Assembly (NCBI GenBank): GCA_003448675.1
Contig: DLXZ01000222.1
Span: forward strand, 5,774 to 12,264
DNA length: 6,491 bases
From: Porticoccaceae bacterium
GTDB taxonomy: Bacteria; Pseudomonadota; Gammaproteobacteria; Pseudomonadales; Porticoccaceae
Direction: 5' to 3'
Of the stretch, positions 1-5,986 are shown in pieces. A program made the translations under genes and the position numbers. The notes beneath the pieces are model-generated. The model made no database searches. It was not told the DNA's origin and was given only the letters and a program-made list of their open reading frames with translations. Each line of letters opens with the position of its first letter. The stretch's first letter is position 1.

Positions 1-1315
1 CGGTATCCATATTGCCATTCCAACCCAGATAACCGACAGCGCCCGCATAGATGCAACGTTTTACCGGTTCGAACTCATCTATAATTTCCATCGCGCGGAT
101 TTTTGGCGCCCCGCTCAAAGTCCCTGCGGGCAAGGTGGCTCGCAGTACATCAATGGCCGAGGTATCGGGTTTCACTGAGCCGACAACCGTGGAGCTGATA
201 TGCATAATATGAGAGTAACGCTCGACCACCATTTTTTCGGTTAACCGCACAGATCCCACTTCGGCCACACGTCCGACATCATTTCGACCCAGATCAATGA
301 GCATCAAGTGTTCCGCCACTTCTTTGGGGTCGGCTAAGAGCTCTTTTTCCAGGGCAATATCTTCTTCGAGACTTGCGCCTCTTGGTCGCGAACCGGCGAG
401 GGGACGTACCGTGACCAGGCCATCTTCCAGGTGGGAGAGTATTTCCGGGGACGAACCGACGATCTCAAAACCATCGAGGTCAAGAAAATACATATAAGGC
501 GAAGGGTTTAGAATTCTAAGCGCGCGGTAGAGATTAATCGCCGGTGCGCTAAACGGCAGCGATAGCCGCTGGGAAGGCACTACCTGCATGGCGTCACCAG
601 CGACAATGTAATCTTTGATCTTGTCAACGACCTGCTCAAAACGAGCCTGGCCAAAACTGGACGTAAAGACAGCTTCTCCAGCACCGCCAGGTGACAAGGT
701 AATCTTATCCAGCGCCGGGACCGGATGCCGTAGTCCAGCTTCCAGTGCATCAAGCCGGATCTGCGCTTTGTTCCAGGCATCTGGGTCACGGCCATCAGCA
801 TGGACAATAAAGATCAATTTGCCATGCAGGTTGTCAAAAACGAGTACCTCGTGGGAGGCCATCAGCAAGATATCCGGCACGCCCAGTTCATCGGGCGGGC
901 AGCTTGCGGCCAGGCGAGGTTCAATATAACGGACGGTGTCGTAACCAAAGTAACCCACCAGCCCCCCGGTAAAACGGGGCATGTCGGGCAATTCAGGCAC
1001 CCGGTAACGTTGAGCGAAGGCTTCGACCTCTGCTAACGGGTCGTTAGTCTCCCACGCCTCAAGCACGACCCCATCGCATTCAATGCTGAGATGGTTATCG
1101 CAAACTTTAAATATTGTTGCCGATGGCAGACCAATGAGCGAATAGCGCCCCCATTTCTCGCCGCCTTCAACGGATTCAAACAAATAGGAGTAGGGCCCGC
1201 GAGCGAGTTTCAGATAACAGGAGAGGGGGGTTTCGAGGTCGGCAAGGATCTCGCGCGTAACCGGAATCCGGTTGTAACCCTGCTTGACGAGGTCGGCGAA
1301 CTGTTCAGGTGTCAT
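1..1315 (-). CDS. trpE: Anthranilate synthase component I (TrpE), C-terminus cut off by window edge
   Basis: TrpE uses ammonia released by the TrpG glutaminase partner to convert chorismate to anthranilate, the first committed step of tryptophan synthesis in the cytoplasm. Translating the minus strand from the ATG at 1315 gives 438 codons without a stop, running off the left edge. The family is usually close to 500 residues, so roughly the last 60 are missing. The N-terminal part carries L-F-E-S at residues 45–48, matching the LLES feedback site that binds tryptophan, followed by [11 protein letters not shown]. The chorismate-binding domain shows IDLGRND at 340–346, [21 protein letters not shown] at 398–405 and [11 protein letters not shown] at the cut end. 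AAGGA lies six bases before the start. trpE probably has its own promoter and a leader peptide upstream. The usual neighbour gph is not found between it and rpe. PabB and other chorismate enzymes are less likely because of the N-terminal feedback motif and the long TrpE-type match. Confidence 0.96.
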   Translation of the reverse strand, partial: MTPEQFADLVKQGYNRIPVTREILADLETPLSCYLKLARGPYSYLFESVEGGEKWGRYSLIGLPSATIFKVCDNHLSIECDGVVLEAWETNDPLAEVEAFAQRYRVPELPDMPRFTGGLVGYFGYDTVRYIEPRLAASCPPDELGVPDILLMASHEVLVFDNLHGKLIFIVHADGRDPDAWNKAQIRLDALEAGLRHPVPALDKITLSPGGAGEAVFTSSFGQARFEQVVDKIKDYIVAGDAMQVVPSQRLSLPFSAPAINLYRALRILNPSPYMYFLDLDGFEIVGSSPEILSHLEDGLVTVRPLAGSRPRGASLEEDIALEKELLADPKEVAEHLMLIDLGRNDVGRVAEVGSVRLTEKMVVERYSHIMHISSTVVGSVKPDTSAIDVLRATLPAGTLSGAPKIRAMEIIDEFEPVKRCIYAGAVGYLGWNGNMDT

Positions 1316-1348
1316 GGTTTTTCCTTAAGCTGTGTAACGACGGGGAGC

Positions 1349-1377
1349 GCCCTGGCGGGCAAGGGGTATCAGCCCAG
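1349..1377 (-). promoter_or_regulatory. Alternative short hairpins between trp leader ORF and trpE (possible attenuator)
   Basis: Read on the minus strand, CTGGGC (1377–1372) can pair with GCCC plus CAG (1360–1357 and 1354–1352, two-base bulge). The same GCCC can instead pair with GGGC (1352–1349) as a 4-bp stem with loop GCCA. TGGCG, containing the Trp codons at 1389 or 1383, can pair with CGCCA (1357–1353). These choices exclude one another, which is the geometry of amino-acid attenuation. No T-run follows the last hairpin, so it does not look like an intrinsic terminator. Any control would have to be weak, Rho-dependent or translational. This is inference from pairing by eye. Confidence 0.35.
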
Positions 1378-1434
1378 TCGCCATCGCCAACAGGGAAGGA
1401 GAGTCACCAGAATGTCCTGAATGTTCTTTGTCAC
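1369..1434 (-). CDS. Candidate tryptophan leader peptide (TrpL-like), 21 codons
   Basis: A short frame starts with GTG at 1434 and stops with TGA at 1371–1369. Its product is (M)TKNIQDILVTLLPCWRWRLG. Two TGG codons lie at residues 16 and 18 of 21, just before the stop and 53 bases upstream of the trpE ATG. A weak GGAA ribosome-binding site lies about seven bases before the GTG. Leader peptides with clustered Trp codons control trp genes by attenuation in enteric bacteria and have been described for trpE in Pseudomonas. A ribosome stalled for lack of charged tRNA-Trp would cover the codons that pair with the downstream CGCCA. Against it: the two Trp codons are not adjacent, the start is GTG, and no intrinsic terminator follows. 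It could be a chance ORF. It does not resemble the end of a decayed gph gene. Confidence 0.5.
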   Translation of the reverse strand: MTKNIQDILVTLLPCWRWRLG

Positions 1435-1460
1435 GAGATTGTTCCGTATTTCGCGGCGGG

Positions 1461-1489
1461 ATTTTAAACCATTTGGCCCGGGCAAGGAA
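1461..1489 (-). promoter_or_regulatory. Putative trpE promoter
   Basis: On the minus strand, TTCCTT (1489–1484) and TAAAAT (1466–1461) are separated by 17 bases. The -10 matches consensus at five of six positions; the -35 is poor. A start near 1454 would give a leader RNA of about 140 bases covering the Trp-rich short ORF before trpE. It lies just past the rpe stop, and no terminator is visible after rpe, so read-through from rpe is also possible. Confidence 0.4.
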
Positions 1490-1510
1490 TACGGCCGGCG
1501 CGTCCTCTTC

Positions 1511-2185
1511 TCACACCTCATCCAGTCCGCTGCGCATGGCGTCAATCACAGCCTTATAGCTGTCCTGCCCAAAAATAGCCGAACCCGCAACAAAGGTATC
1601 GGCGCCCGCCCCGGCGATTTCGGCAATATTTCGCGCATTGACGCCTCCATCCACTTCCAGACGAATATCAAAGCCACTGGCATCAATCAGGGCCCGGGCC
1701 TGGCGCAACTTGACCAGGGTCTGAGGGATAAATGACTGCCCACCAAAACCGGGGTTGACCGACATCAGCAGCAGCACATCCAGCTTATCCATAACATGCT
1801 CAATCACATTGAGGGGCGTCGCCGGATTAAGCACCAGCCCGGCCTTGCAACCCAGGTCGCGGGCCAATTGCAGTGAGCGGTCAACATGGCGGCTGGCTTC
1901 GGGGTGGAATGTGATCCAGCTGGCCCCGGCCCTGGCGAACATCTGGATCAGCTCGTCCACCGGCTCTACCATCAGGTGGACATCGATGGGCGCGGTAATG
2001 CCATGCTTACGCAGGGCCTCGCAGACCATGGGACCAATGGTGAGATTGGGCACATAGTGATTATCCATGACGTCAAAATGCACAACATCCGCCCCCGCCT
2101 CCAGCACAGCGTTGACCTCGTCGCCAAGCCTGGCGAAGTCAGCGGATAAAATCGACGGTGCAATCAGATACTCTTTAGCGGGCAT
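1511..2185 (-). CDS. rpe: Ribulose-phosphate 3-epimerase
   Basis: Rpe interconverts D-ribulose 5-phosphate and D-xylulose 5-phosphate in the non-oxidative pentose phosphate pathway, in the cytoplasm. The 224-residue product is the usual full length and a single (beta/alpha)8 barrel. Visible signatures are [10 protein letters not shown] near the N-terminus, [17 protein letters not shown] at 36–52, DVHLMVEP at 68–75, [12 protein letters not shown] at 141–152, LEVDGGV at 176–182 and VAGSAIF near the C-terminus. The metal and catalytic residues expected from the family are present as H36, D38, H70 and D179. AAGG lies eight bases before the ATG. It is divergent from the alpha/beta-hydrolase gene and is followed at 195 bases by trpE. 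In many relatives gph sits between the two genes; here it does not. Very sure of the identity; the related allulose-6-phosphate epimerase is unlikely in this context. Confidence 0.97.
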   Translation of the reverse strand: MPAKEYLIAPSILSADFARLGDEVNAVLEAGADVVHFDVMDNHYVPNLTIGPMVCEALRKHGITAPIDVHLMVEPVDELIQMFARAGASWITFHPEASRHVDRSLQLARDLGCKAGLVLNPATPLNVIEHVMDKLDVLLLMSVNPGFGGQSFIPQTLVKLRQARALIDASGFDIRLEVDGGVNARNIAEIAGAGADTFVAGSAIFGQDSYKAVIDAMRSGLDEV

Positions 2186-2241
2186 GATGTTTACCTTGAA
2201 AAAACGGTTGACTCGGCACCGAAACTACCAAATGTGAAATT

Positions 2242-2270
2242 TTGAAGGCGGCATTATACCGCTGTAAACA
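2242..2270 (+). promoter_or_regulatory. Weak candidate promoter for the hydrolase–FAH pair
   Basis: TTGAAG (2242–2247) and TAAACA (2265–2270) are 17 bases apart, with four and three matches to the sigma-70 consensus. A start near 2277 would serve either proposed start of the hydrolase gene. The rest of the 2186–2291 spacer shows only the rpe -10 and Shine-Dalgarno. Confidence 0.3.
2253..2258 (-). promoter_or_regulatory. Perfect -10 hexamer, likely rpe promoter
   Basis: TATAAT occurs on the minus strand 67 bases before the rpe ATG. No good -35 is seen 16–18 bases upstream of it, so an activator or an alternative arrangement may be needed. It sits inside the spacer of a rightward promoter candidate at 2242–2270, so the two divergent promoters would overlap. 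Confidence 0.45.
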
Positions 2271-2291
2271 CACTCTGGCCCTTGGCGCCGA

Positions 2292-3344
2292 ATGCTTACA
2301 CAGCAAAGCTGCCGAAGCCGACAAATCCACTTACAATGCCCGTCGCAAACCCACCCCCAACAGGATAGCCCCTTGGCGAAGCTCGAAGACCTGACCGCCA
2401 GCCTGCAGCGCCTCCACGAACAGCTACCCGCGCTGACGCTGGACCCGCAAAAAGACCGCGACAATGGCGCTTCGCCCGAGGCCAACACCTATCGAGAGCA
2501 CTACGGTCTCGTCCACCTCACTGAAAACAAACAAGTCAATCACAGCCTGGGGGCGATTCCCCTCGGCGGCTACAGCATCGCCTGCCAGTACTGGCTGCCC
2601 CCAGCTCCCGTGGGAACGGTTTTCGTGGTGCATGGCTATTTTGACCACATGGGCCTCTATGGCCACCTGTTCCAATATCTGCTAAACCAAAACCTGGCCG
2701 TGCTGGCCTTCGATTTACCGGGCCATGGCCTTTCCGATGGCGAGCGGGTCACCATTGCCAGCTTTGATCACTACGTGGAAATCTTCGATGCCCTCCTCGC
2801 TCTCGCCCTTAAGCATCTACCCCAGCCCTGGCACGGCGTGGGCCAGAGCACCGGCGGCGCCATTGTGCTCAAACACCTGCTCAAGGAAAACTCCGACACA
2901 CACCTGTTTGACAGGATCGTTCTGTTGGCGCCGCTACTGCATCCGCGGAACTGGCAGACCAGCCGGCTGGTATATTTTTTCGCCCACCGTTTCCTGAACC
3001 ACATTCGGCGGCATTTCACGAAAAACTCCGGTGATCCCGCATTCGTCGAATTTCTCGCCCACCGTGACCCCTTGCAAGCCACGCACATCCCCCTGGAATG
3101 GATCGGCGCCATGAAACGCTGGACCGAGGAATTCCACCAGCTGCCGCCCAGTGAATTTCCCCTGACCATCATCCAGGGGGACCGGGACCAAACTCTCGAT
3201 TGGCGCTACAACCTGGAGCAGTTTCAGAAAAAACTGCCCCGTGCCAGGACTCATATAATCCCGGGCGCCCAACATCATCTGGTCAACGAGAGGGCGGAGC
3301 TTCGCACAGGCATTTTTAACCGTATGGGTCTGGCAAAAAATTGA
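2292..3344 (+). CDS. Alpha/beta-hydrolase, monoglyceride lipase/lysophospholipase type
   Basis: A predicted serine hydrolase for carboxylic esters, with substrate unknown. From the ATG at 2292 it has 350 residues. The fold's landmarks appear in order: oxyanion-region HGYFDH at 114–119, DLPGHGLSDG at 141–150, nucleophile elbow GQSTG with Ser186, the acid most likely Asp299 in QGDRDQ, and His328 in GAQHHLVNE, whose GAxHxxxNE form is typical of the lysophospholipase/monoglyceride lipase group. Residues 215–290, between the elbow and the acid, form the lid. No signal peptide or membrane segment is evident, so it is probably cytoplasmic. The ATG lacks a Shine-Dalgarno and the first 27 residues look unlike the family. 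A TTG at 2373, preceded by AGGA, would give a 323-residue protein starting PLAKLEDL-side and may be the true start. It is followed after 21 bases by the FAH-family gene, probably one operon. Annotations such as lysophospholipase or S33-type hydrolase would also fit. Confidence 0.88.
   Translation: MLTQQSCRSRQIHLQCPSQTHPQQDSPLAKLEDLTASLQRLHEQLPALTLDPQKDRDNGASPEANTYREHYGLVHLTENKQVNHSLGAIPLGGYSIACQYWLPPAPVGTVFVVHGYFDHMGLYGHLFQYLLNQNLAVLAFDLPGHGLSDGERVTIASFDHYVEIFDALLALALKHLPQPWHGVGQSTGGAIVLKHLLKENSDTHLFDRIVLLAPLLHPRNWQTSRLVYFFAHRFLNHIRRHFTKNSGDPAFVEFLAHRDPLQATHIPLEWIGAMKRWTEEFHQLPPSEFPLTIIQGDRDQTLDWRYNLEQFQKKLPRARTHIIPGAQHHLVNERAELRTGIFNRMGLAKN
2362..2365 (+). promoter_or_regulatory. Shine-Dalgarno supporting an alternative TTG start of the hydrolase
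   Basis: AGGA lies seven bases before an in-frame TTG at 2373–2375. The upstream ATG at 2292 has no comparable site. This favours translation starting at codon 28 of the longer frame, although a TTG start is rarer. Confidence 0.45.
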
Positions 3345-3365
3345 CCCAGACAAAGGAACACTACG

Positions 3366-4046
3366 ATGAGCGCGAATAAATACAAGCACCACTATCAAGA
3401 TGGCGGCCCCTGCGATCTGCCCGTGGGCAAAGTGGTCTGTGTCGGCCTGAATTACGCCGCCCATGTAAAGGAAATGGCCAGTAAGCCTACGGTCGAGCCC
3501 ATGCTCTTTATTAAACCCCCAGCGGCCCTGACACCTCTGGCAGATCCCCTGTTTATTCCCGAGGGCCTGGGTTCCGTCCACTTTGAAACCGAACTCGCAA
3601 TCCTGATTGGCAGCGAACTCTCCCACTGCGGCGAAGCAGAGGTTCCAGACGCGATCGCCGGGCTGGGCGTGGCCCTGGATCTTACCCTGCGGGACCTGCA
3701 AACACAGTTGCGTGAAGCCGGCCACCCCTGGGAAAAAGCCAAGGGCTGGGACGGCGCCTGCCCTGTGTCCCCCTTTGTGCGCCCCGACGTATTGCCCGAT
3801 CTGCAAAACATCCAGCTCAAGCTGGAACAAAACGGCGAGGTAAAACAAAACGGCAACACCTCCCGGATGCTGACACCCGTTTTGCCTTTAATCGCCTACA
3901 TGAGCCGCTTTTTCAGCCTGTCGCCAGGCGATGTGATCCTGACGGGCACACCGGAAGGGGTTGGGCCGCTAAGACCGGGAGATGAACTCCTCGTCAGCCT
4001 GGATGAAGCGCTGATAACCAGAATTTCTGATATCCGCGTACGGTAG
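3366..4046 (+). CDS. Fumarylacetoacetate hydrolase (FAH) family protein, YcgM/FAHD1-like
   Basis: FAH-fold enzymes are Mg2+/Mn2+-dependent and act on acylpyruvate-like substrates, by C–C hydrolysis, decarboxylation or tautomerisation (for example fumarylpyruvate, acylpyruvates, oxaloacetate). The 226-residue product is the compact single-domain size of E. coli YcgM and mammalian FAHD1. Motifs are VGLNYAAHVKEM at 26–37, FIKPPAAL at 48–55, HFETELAILIG at 72–82, KGWDGACPVSPF from 126 and GDVILTGTPEGVGPLRPGD near the C-terminus. Metal ligands expected from the family are E74, E76 and D105, and the conserved Lys is K126. A good AAAGGAA Shine-Dalgarno precedes the ATG. It follows the hydrolase by 21 bases and probably shares its transcript. 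The exact substrate cannot be told from sequence: it may be a housekeeping oxaloacetate tautomerase/acylpyruvase or a catabolic hydrolase for the neighbouring pathway. Confidence 0.92.
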   Translation: MSANKYKHHYQDGGPCDLPVGKVVCVGLNYAAHVKEMASKPTVEPMLFIKPPAALTPLADPLFIPEGLGSVHFETELAILIGSELSHCGEAEVPDAIAGLGVALDLTLRDLQTQLREAGHPWEKAKGWDGACPVSPFVRPDVLPDLQNIQLKLEQNGEVKQNGNTSRMLTPVLPLIAYMSRFFSLSPGDVILTGTPEGVGPLRPGDELLVSLDEALITRISDIRVR

Positions 4047-4085
4047 TTGCGGCAAACCTCAACGCGTGGCAAACCACCGCCCCAA

Positions 4086-4132
4086 TTGACAATATGTAAA
4101 CCTGTACACATTCTCCGGCTTATCGATACAAT
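4086..4132 (+). promoter_or_regulatory. Promoter region of the Baeyer–Villiger monooxygenase gene
   Basis: A perfect TTGACA (4086–4091) is followed at 17 bases by a poor CATTCT (4109–4114). An overlapping alternative is TGTACA (4103–4108), an 18-base spacer and TACAAT (4127–4132), with four and five consensus matches. Either would start transcription about 75–110 bases before the ATG. The 182-base gap after the FAH gene has no visible terminator. Confidence 0.45.
4094..4111 (+). promoter_or_regulatory. Candidate palindromic operator, ATGTnnACnnGTnnACAT
   Basis: Eighteen bases show dyad symmetry at twelve positions, pairing ATGT with ACAT and AC with GT. The site lies directly after the TTGACA and covers the TGTACA of the alternative promoter, where a bound repressor would block RNA polymerase. 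The size and symmetry suit a dimeric helix-turn-helix regulator. No regulator gene is present in the window, so the binding protein is unknown. Confidence 0.3.
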
Positions 4133-4228
4133 AGCCGTCAAACCCTCCCGATAATTTAAATGACCTTGATCAACTGGGTCGGGATAAATTATCTGGCCAT
4201 CCATTACTCATTTTTCAGAGGTAAAGCC

Positions 4229-5773
4229 ATGTCTCAGGCTGCTTTAGCGCACACGCTCGAACTCCCGCAATCGCGGGGAAAACCACTTATCGATTATGAA
4301 ACCGTTATCGTGGGCTCCGGCCTGTGTGGCATCGGTGCGGGCATCCGCCTGATCAACGAAGGTCTCGCGGATTTCGTCATTCTGGAAAAAGCCGACGATG
4401 TCGGTGGCACCTGGCGCGATAACACCTACCCCGGCCTGGCGGTGGATATTCCCTCGCTAAGCTATTCCTTTTCCTTCGAGCAGAACCCCAACTGGTCCAG
4501 CCTCTACGCGCCCGGCAAGGAGATGAAGGCCTATGTGGATCACTGCGCCCAGAAATATGGCATTCGCCCCCACATGCGTTACAACGCTGAAGTGGCCAGC
4601 TCGATCTACGACGAGGAACACAACGTCTGGGTAACCACAACCACCTCGGGAGACACCTACACCTCCCGCTACCTGGTTTGCGCCACCGGCTTTTTGACCC
4701 TGCCCAAACTGCCGGAAATCGAAGGCATCGACAAATTCAAGGGCAAGGTCATGCACACCGGCCGCTGGGACCACGACTACGATCTGACCGACAAACGCAT
4801 CGGCTTTATCGGTACTGGCGCCACCGGTATTCAGGCGGTGCCGGAGATTGTCGATCAGGCGAAAACCCTCGATGTCTACCAACGCACGCCCATCTGGTTG
4901 CTGCCGAAAAAAGAAATGCCCTTCAGCCCACGTTTGCAAAAAATATTCGCCAAGGTGCCGGGCGCCCAGTGGCTGGCCCGCCAGGCGACCATCTTTTTTA
5001 CTGACATCGTGATGATCAACCTGCTGGTTTTTAACAAGTATTTTTCCTTCGCCGGTAGAAAGCTCGAAAAAATCTGCATCGACCACATCCGCAATCAGGT
5101 CGACGATCCCGAGACCCAGGAAGCCCTGATCCCGAAATACGATTTTGGCTGTAAGCGCCCCAGCTTTACCAGCCGGTTCTATCCCGTGTTTAACCGGGAC
5201 GACACCAGCCTGGTCACCGACCCTATAGACCACATTACCGAAACTGCCATTGTCACCAAGGACGGTACCGAACGGGAAATCGATACACTCATCTGTGCTA
5301 CCGGTTTCGAGGTCTTCCAGAAAGGCAGTGTGCCCACTTTCAAGGTCGTCGGCAGAAACAGCGTCGATCTCAGCGACTTCTGGGAAGAAAATCGCTACCA
5401 GGCCTTTAAAGGGTCGACGGTACCGGGCTTCCCCAACTTCTTTATGATGTTCGGGCCCTATAGCGTCTGCACCGCCTCCTGGTTCGGCATGGTGGACACC
5501 CAATCCAAACACCTGGTGCGTTGCCTGAAAGCCGCGAAAAAACGTCGCGCCAACTTCATCGAAGTCAAAAAATCATCAAACGACAAGGACTTCCAGAAAG
5601 TCCAGAGCCGCACCCACCTGACCATCTTCCGTCACGGCGACTGCGGCAAGTCCAATAGCTACTACTTCGACCGTCACGGCGACAGCCCCACCATCCGGCC
5701 AACCCTGGGCTTTATCCACTGGATCAACAGCCGGATCTTTAGCATGAAGCACTATAATTTCGATACGAAATAG
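4229..5773 (+). CDS. Type I Baeyer–Villiger monooxygenase (FAD- and NADPH-binding)
   Basis: Predicted to insert one oxygen atom from O2 next to a carbonyl, turning ketones into esters or lactones with NADPH and a flavin peroxide; some family members oxidise sulfur or nitrogen instead. The 514-residue product fits the family. Motifs in order are the FAD Rossmann G-S-G-L-C-G at 29–34, VGGTWRDNTYPG at 58–69, DIPSLSYSFSF, the Baeyer–Villiger fingerprint FxGxxxHTGRWD at 170–181, the NADPH Rossmann GTGATG at 195–200, and two ATGF motifs (CATGFLTLP and CATGFEVF). I chose the ATG at 4229 because AGAGG precedes it by seven bases and the product begins like the family. A frame extension to an ATG at 4160 has no ribosome-binding site. 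It has its own promoter region and a strong terminator. It lacks the usual Cys in the A-C-D segment (here A-V-D). Substrate is unknown; an alkane-type AlmA monooxygenase is less likely because of the D-I-P-S segment. Confidence 0.92.
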   Translation: MSQAALAHTLELPQSRGKPLIDYETVIVGSGLCGIGAGIRLINEGLADFVILEKADDVGGTWRDNTYPGLAVDIPSLSYSFSFEQNPNWSSLYAPGKEMKAYVDHCAQKYGIRPHMRYNAEVASSIYDEEHNVWVTTTTSGDTYTSRYLVCATGFLTLPKLPEIEGIDKFKGKVMHTGRWDHDYDLTDKRIGFIGTGATGIQAVPEIVDQAKTLDVYQRTPIWLLPKKEMPFSPRLQKIFAKVPGAQWLARQATIFFTDIVMINLLVFNKYFSFAGRKLEKICIDHIRNQVDDPETQEALIPKYDFGCKRPSFTSRFYPVFNRDDTSLVTDPIDHITETAIVTKDGTEREIDTLICATGFEVFQKGSVPTFKVVGRNSVDLSDFWEENRYQAFKGSTVPGFPNFFMMFGPYSVCTASWFGMVDTQSKHLVRCLKAAKKRRANFIEVKKSSNDKDFQKVQSRTHLTIFRHGDCGKSNSYYFDRHGDSPTIRPTLGFIHWINSRIFSMKHYNFDTK

Positions 5774-5809
5774 GTTGCTGCCGCACGTTGTCTTAACTTG
5801 CACCGATCC

Positions 5810-5841
5810 AAAAAGGCGCTTGGAATACCAAGCGCCTTTTT
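5810..5841 (+). terminator. Strong rho-independent terminator after the monooxygenase gene
   Basis: GGCGCTTGG (5815–5823), loop AATA and CCAAGCGCC (5828–5836) form a perfect 9-bp stem. It is flanked by five A before and five T after, so it can act in both directions. It begins 36 bases after the monooxygenase stop and separates that gene from the YtoQ-family gene. Confidence 0.95.
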
Positions 5842-5915
5842 CTTATTATCGGAAAAGCTGCAACAAACACACGCTGCCGGAAACACCGCGTACCGCAGCG
5901 GCGGAAAAGCTCAAC

Positions 5916-5939
5916 GATCGACCGCAACGTGTGTCGATC
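5916..5939 (+). repeat. Inverted repeat GATCGAC–10 bases–GTCGATC
   Basis: Two perfect 7-bp arms, GATCGAC (5916–5922) and GTCGATC (5933–5939), are separated by 10 bases and lie 47 bases before the YtoQ-family ATG. There is no T-run, so it is not a terminator. It may be an operator for the downstream gene or a chance palindrome. The remaining spacer from 5842 to 5986 shows no convincing promoter. Confidence 0.4.
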
Positions 5940-5986
5940 ATTAGGCTGAAACCAGTGTTTAGCCATCAAAAATTACTGGAGAGAAA

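Noticed and set aside
1491..1510. GC-rich GGCCGGCGCG stretch after the rpe stop as a terminator
   Set aside because: The self-complementary bases form no clear stem-loop followed by a T-run on the minus strand.
1091..1735. Plus-strand open frames of about 104–109 codons opposite trpE, the trp leader and rpe
   Set aside because: They overlap the strongly supported minus-strand trpE and rpe, and their products resemble nothing recognisable.
2934..3848. A 304-codon open frame on the minus strand across the hydrolase and FAH genes
   Set aside because: It spans two convincingly coding genes on the other strand and has no motif or Shine-Dalgarno; it is a codon-bias shadow.
4116..4137. CGGCT/AGCCG inverted repeat and the TATCGATA palindrome before the monooxygenase gene
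   Set aside because: The arms are only five bases, and an eight-base palindrome is expected by chance; it overlaps a better-supported -10 candidate.
4160..4228. A 23-residue N-terminal extension of the monooxygenase
   Set aside because: The ATG at 4160 has no ribosome-binding site, while the ATG at 4229 has AGAGG at good spacing and the family's usual N-terminus.
4457..5512. A 351-codon open frame on the minus strand opposite the monooxygenase gene
   Set aside because: It lies entirely antisense to a gene with clear motifs, its product has no recognisable domain, and its composition matches the mirror of GC-rich codons.
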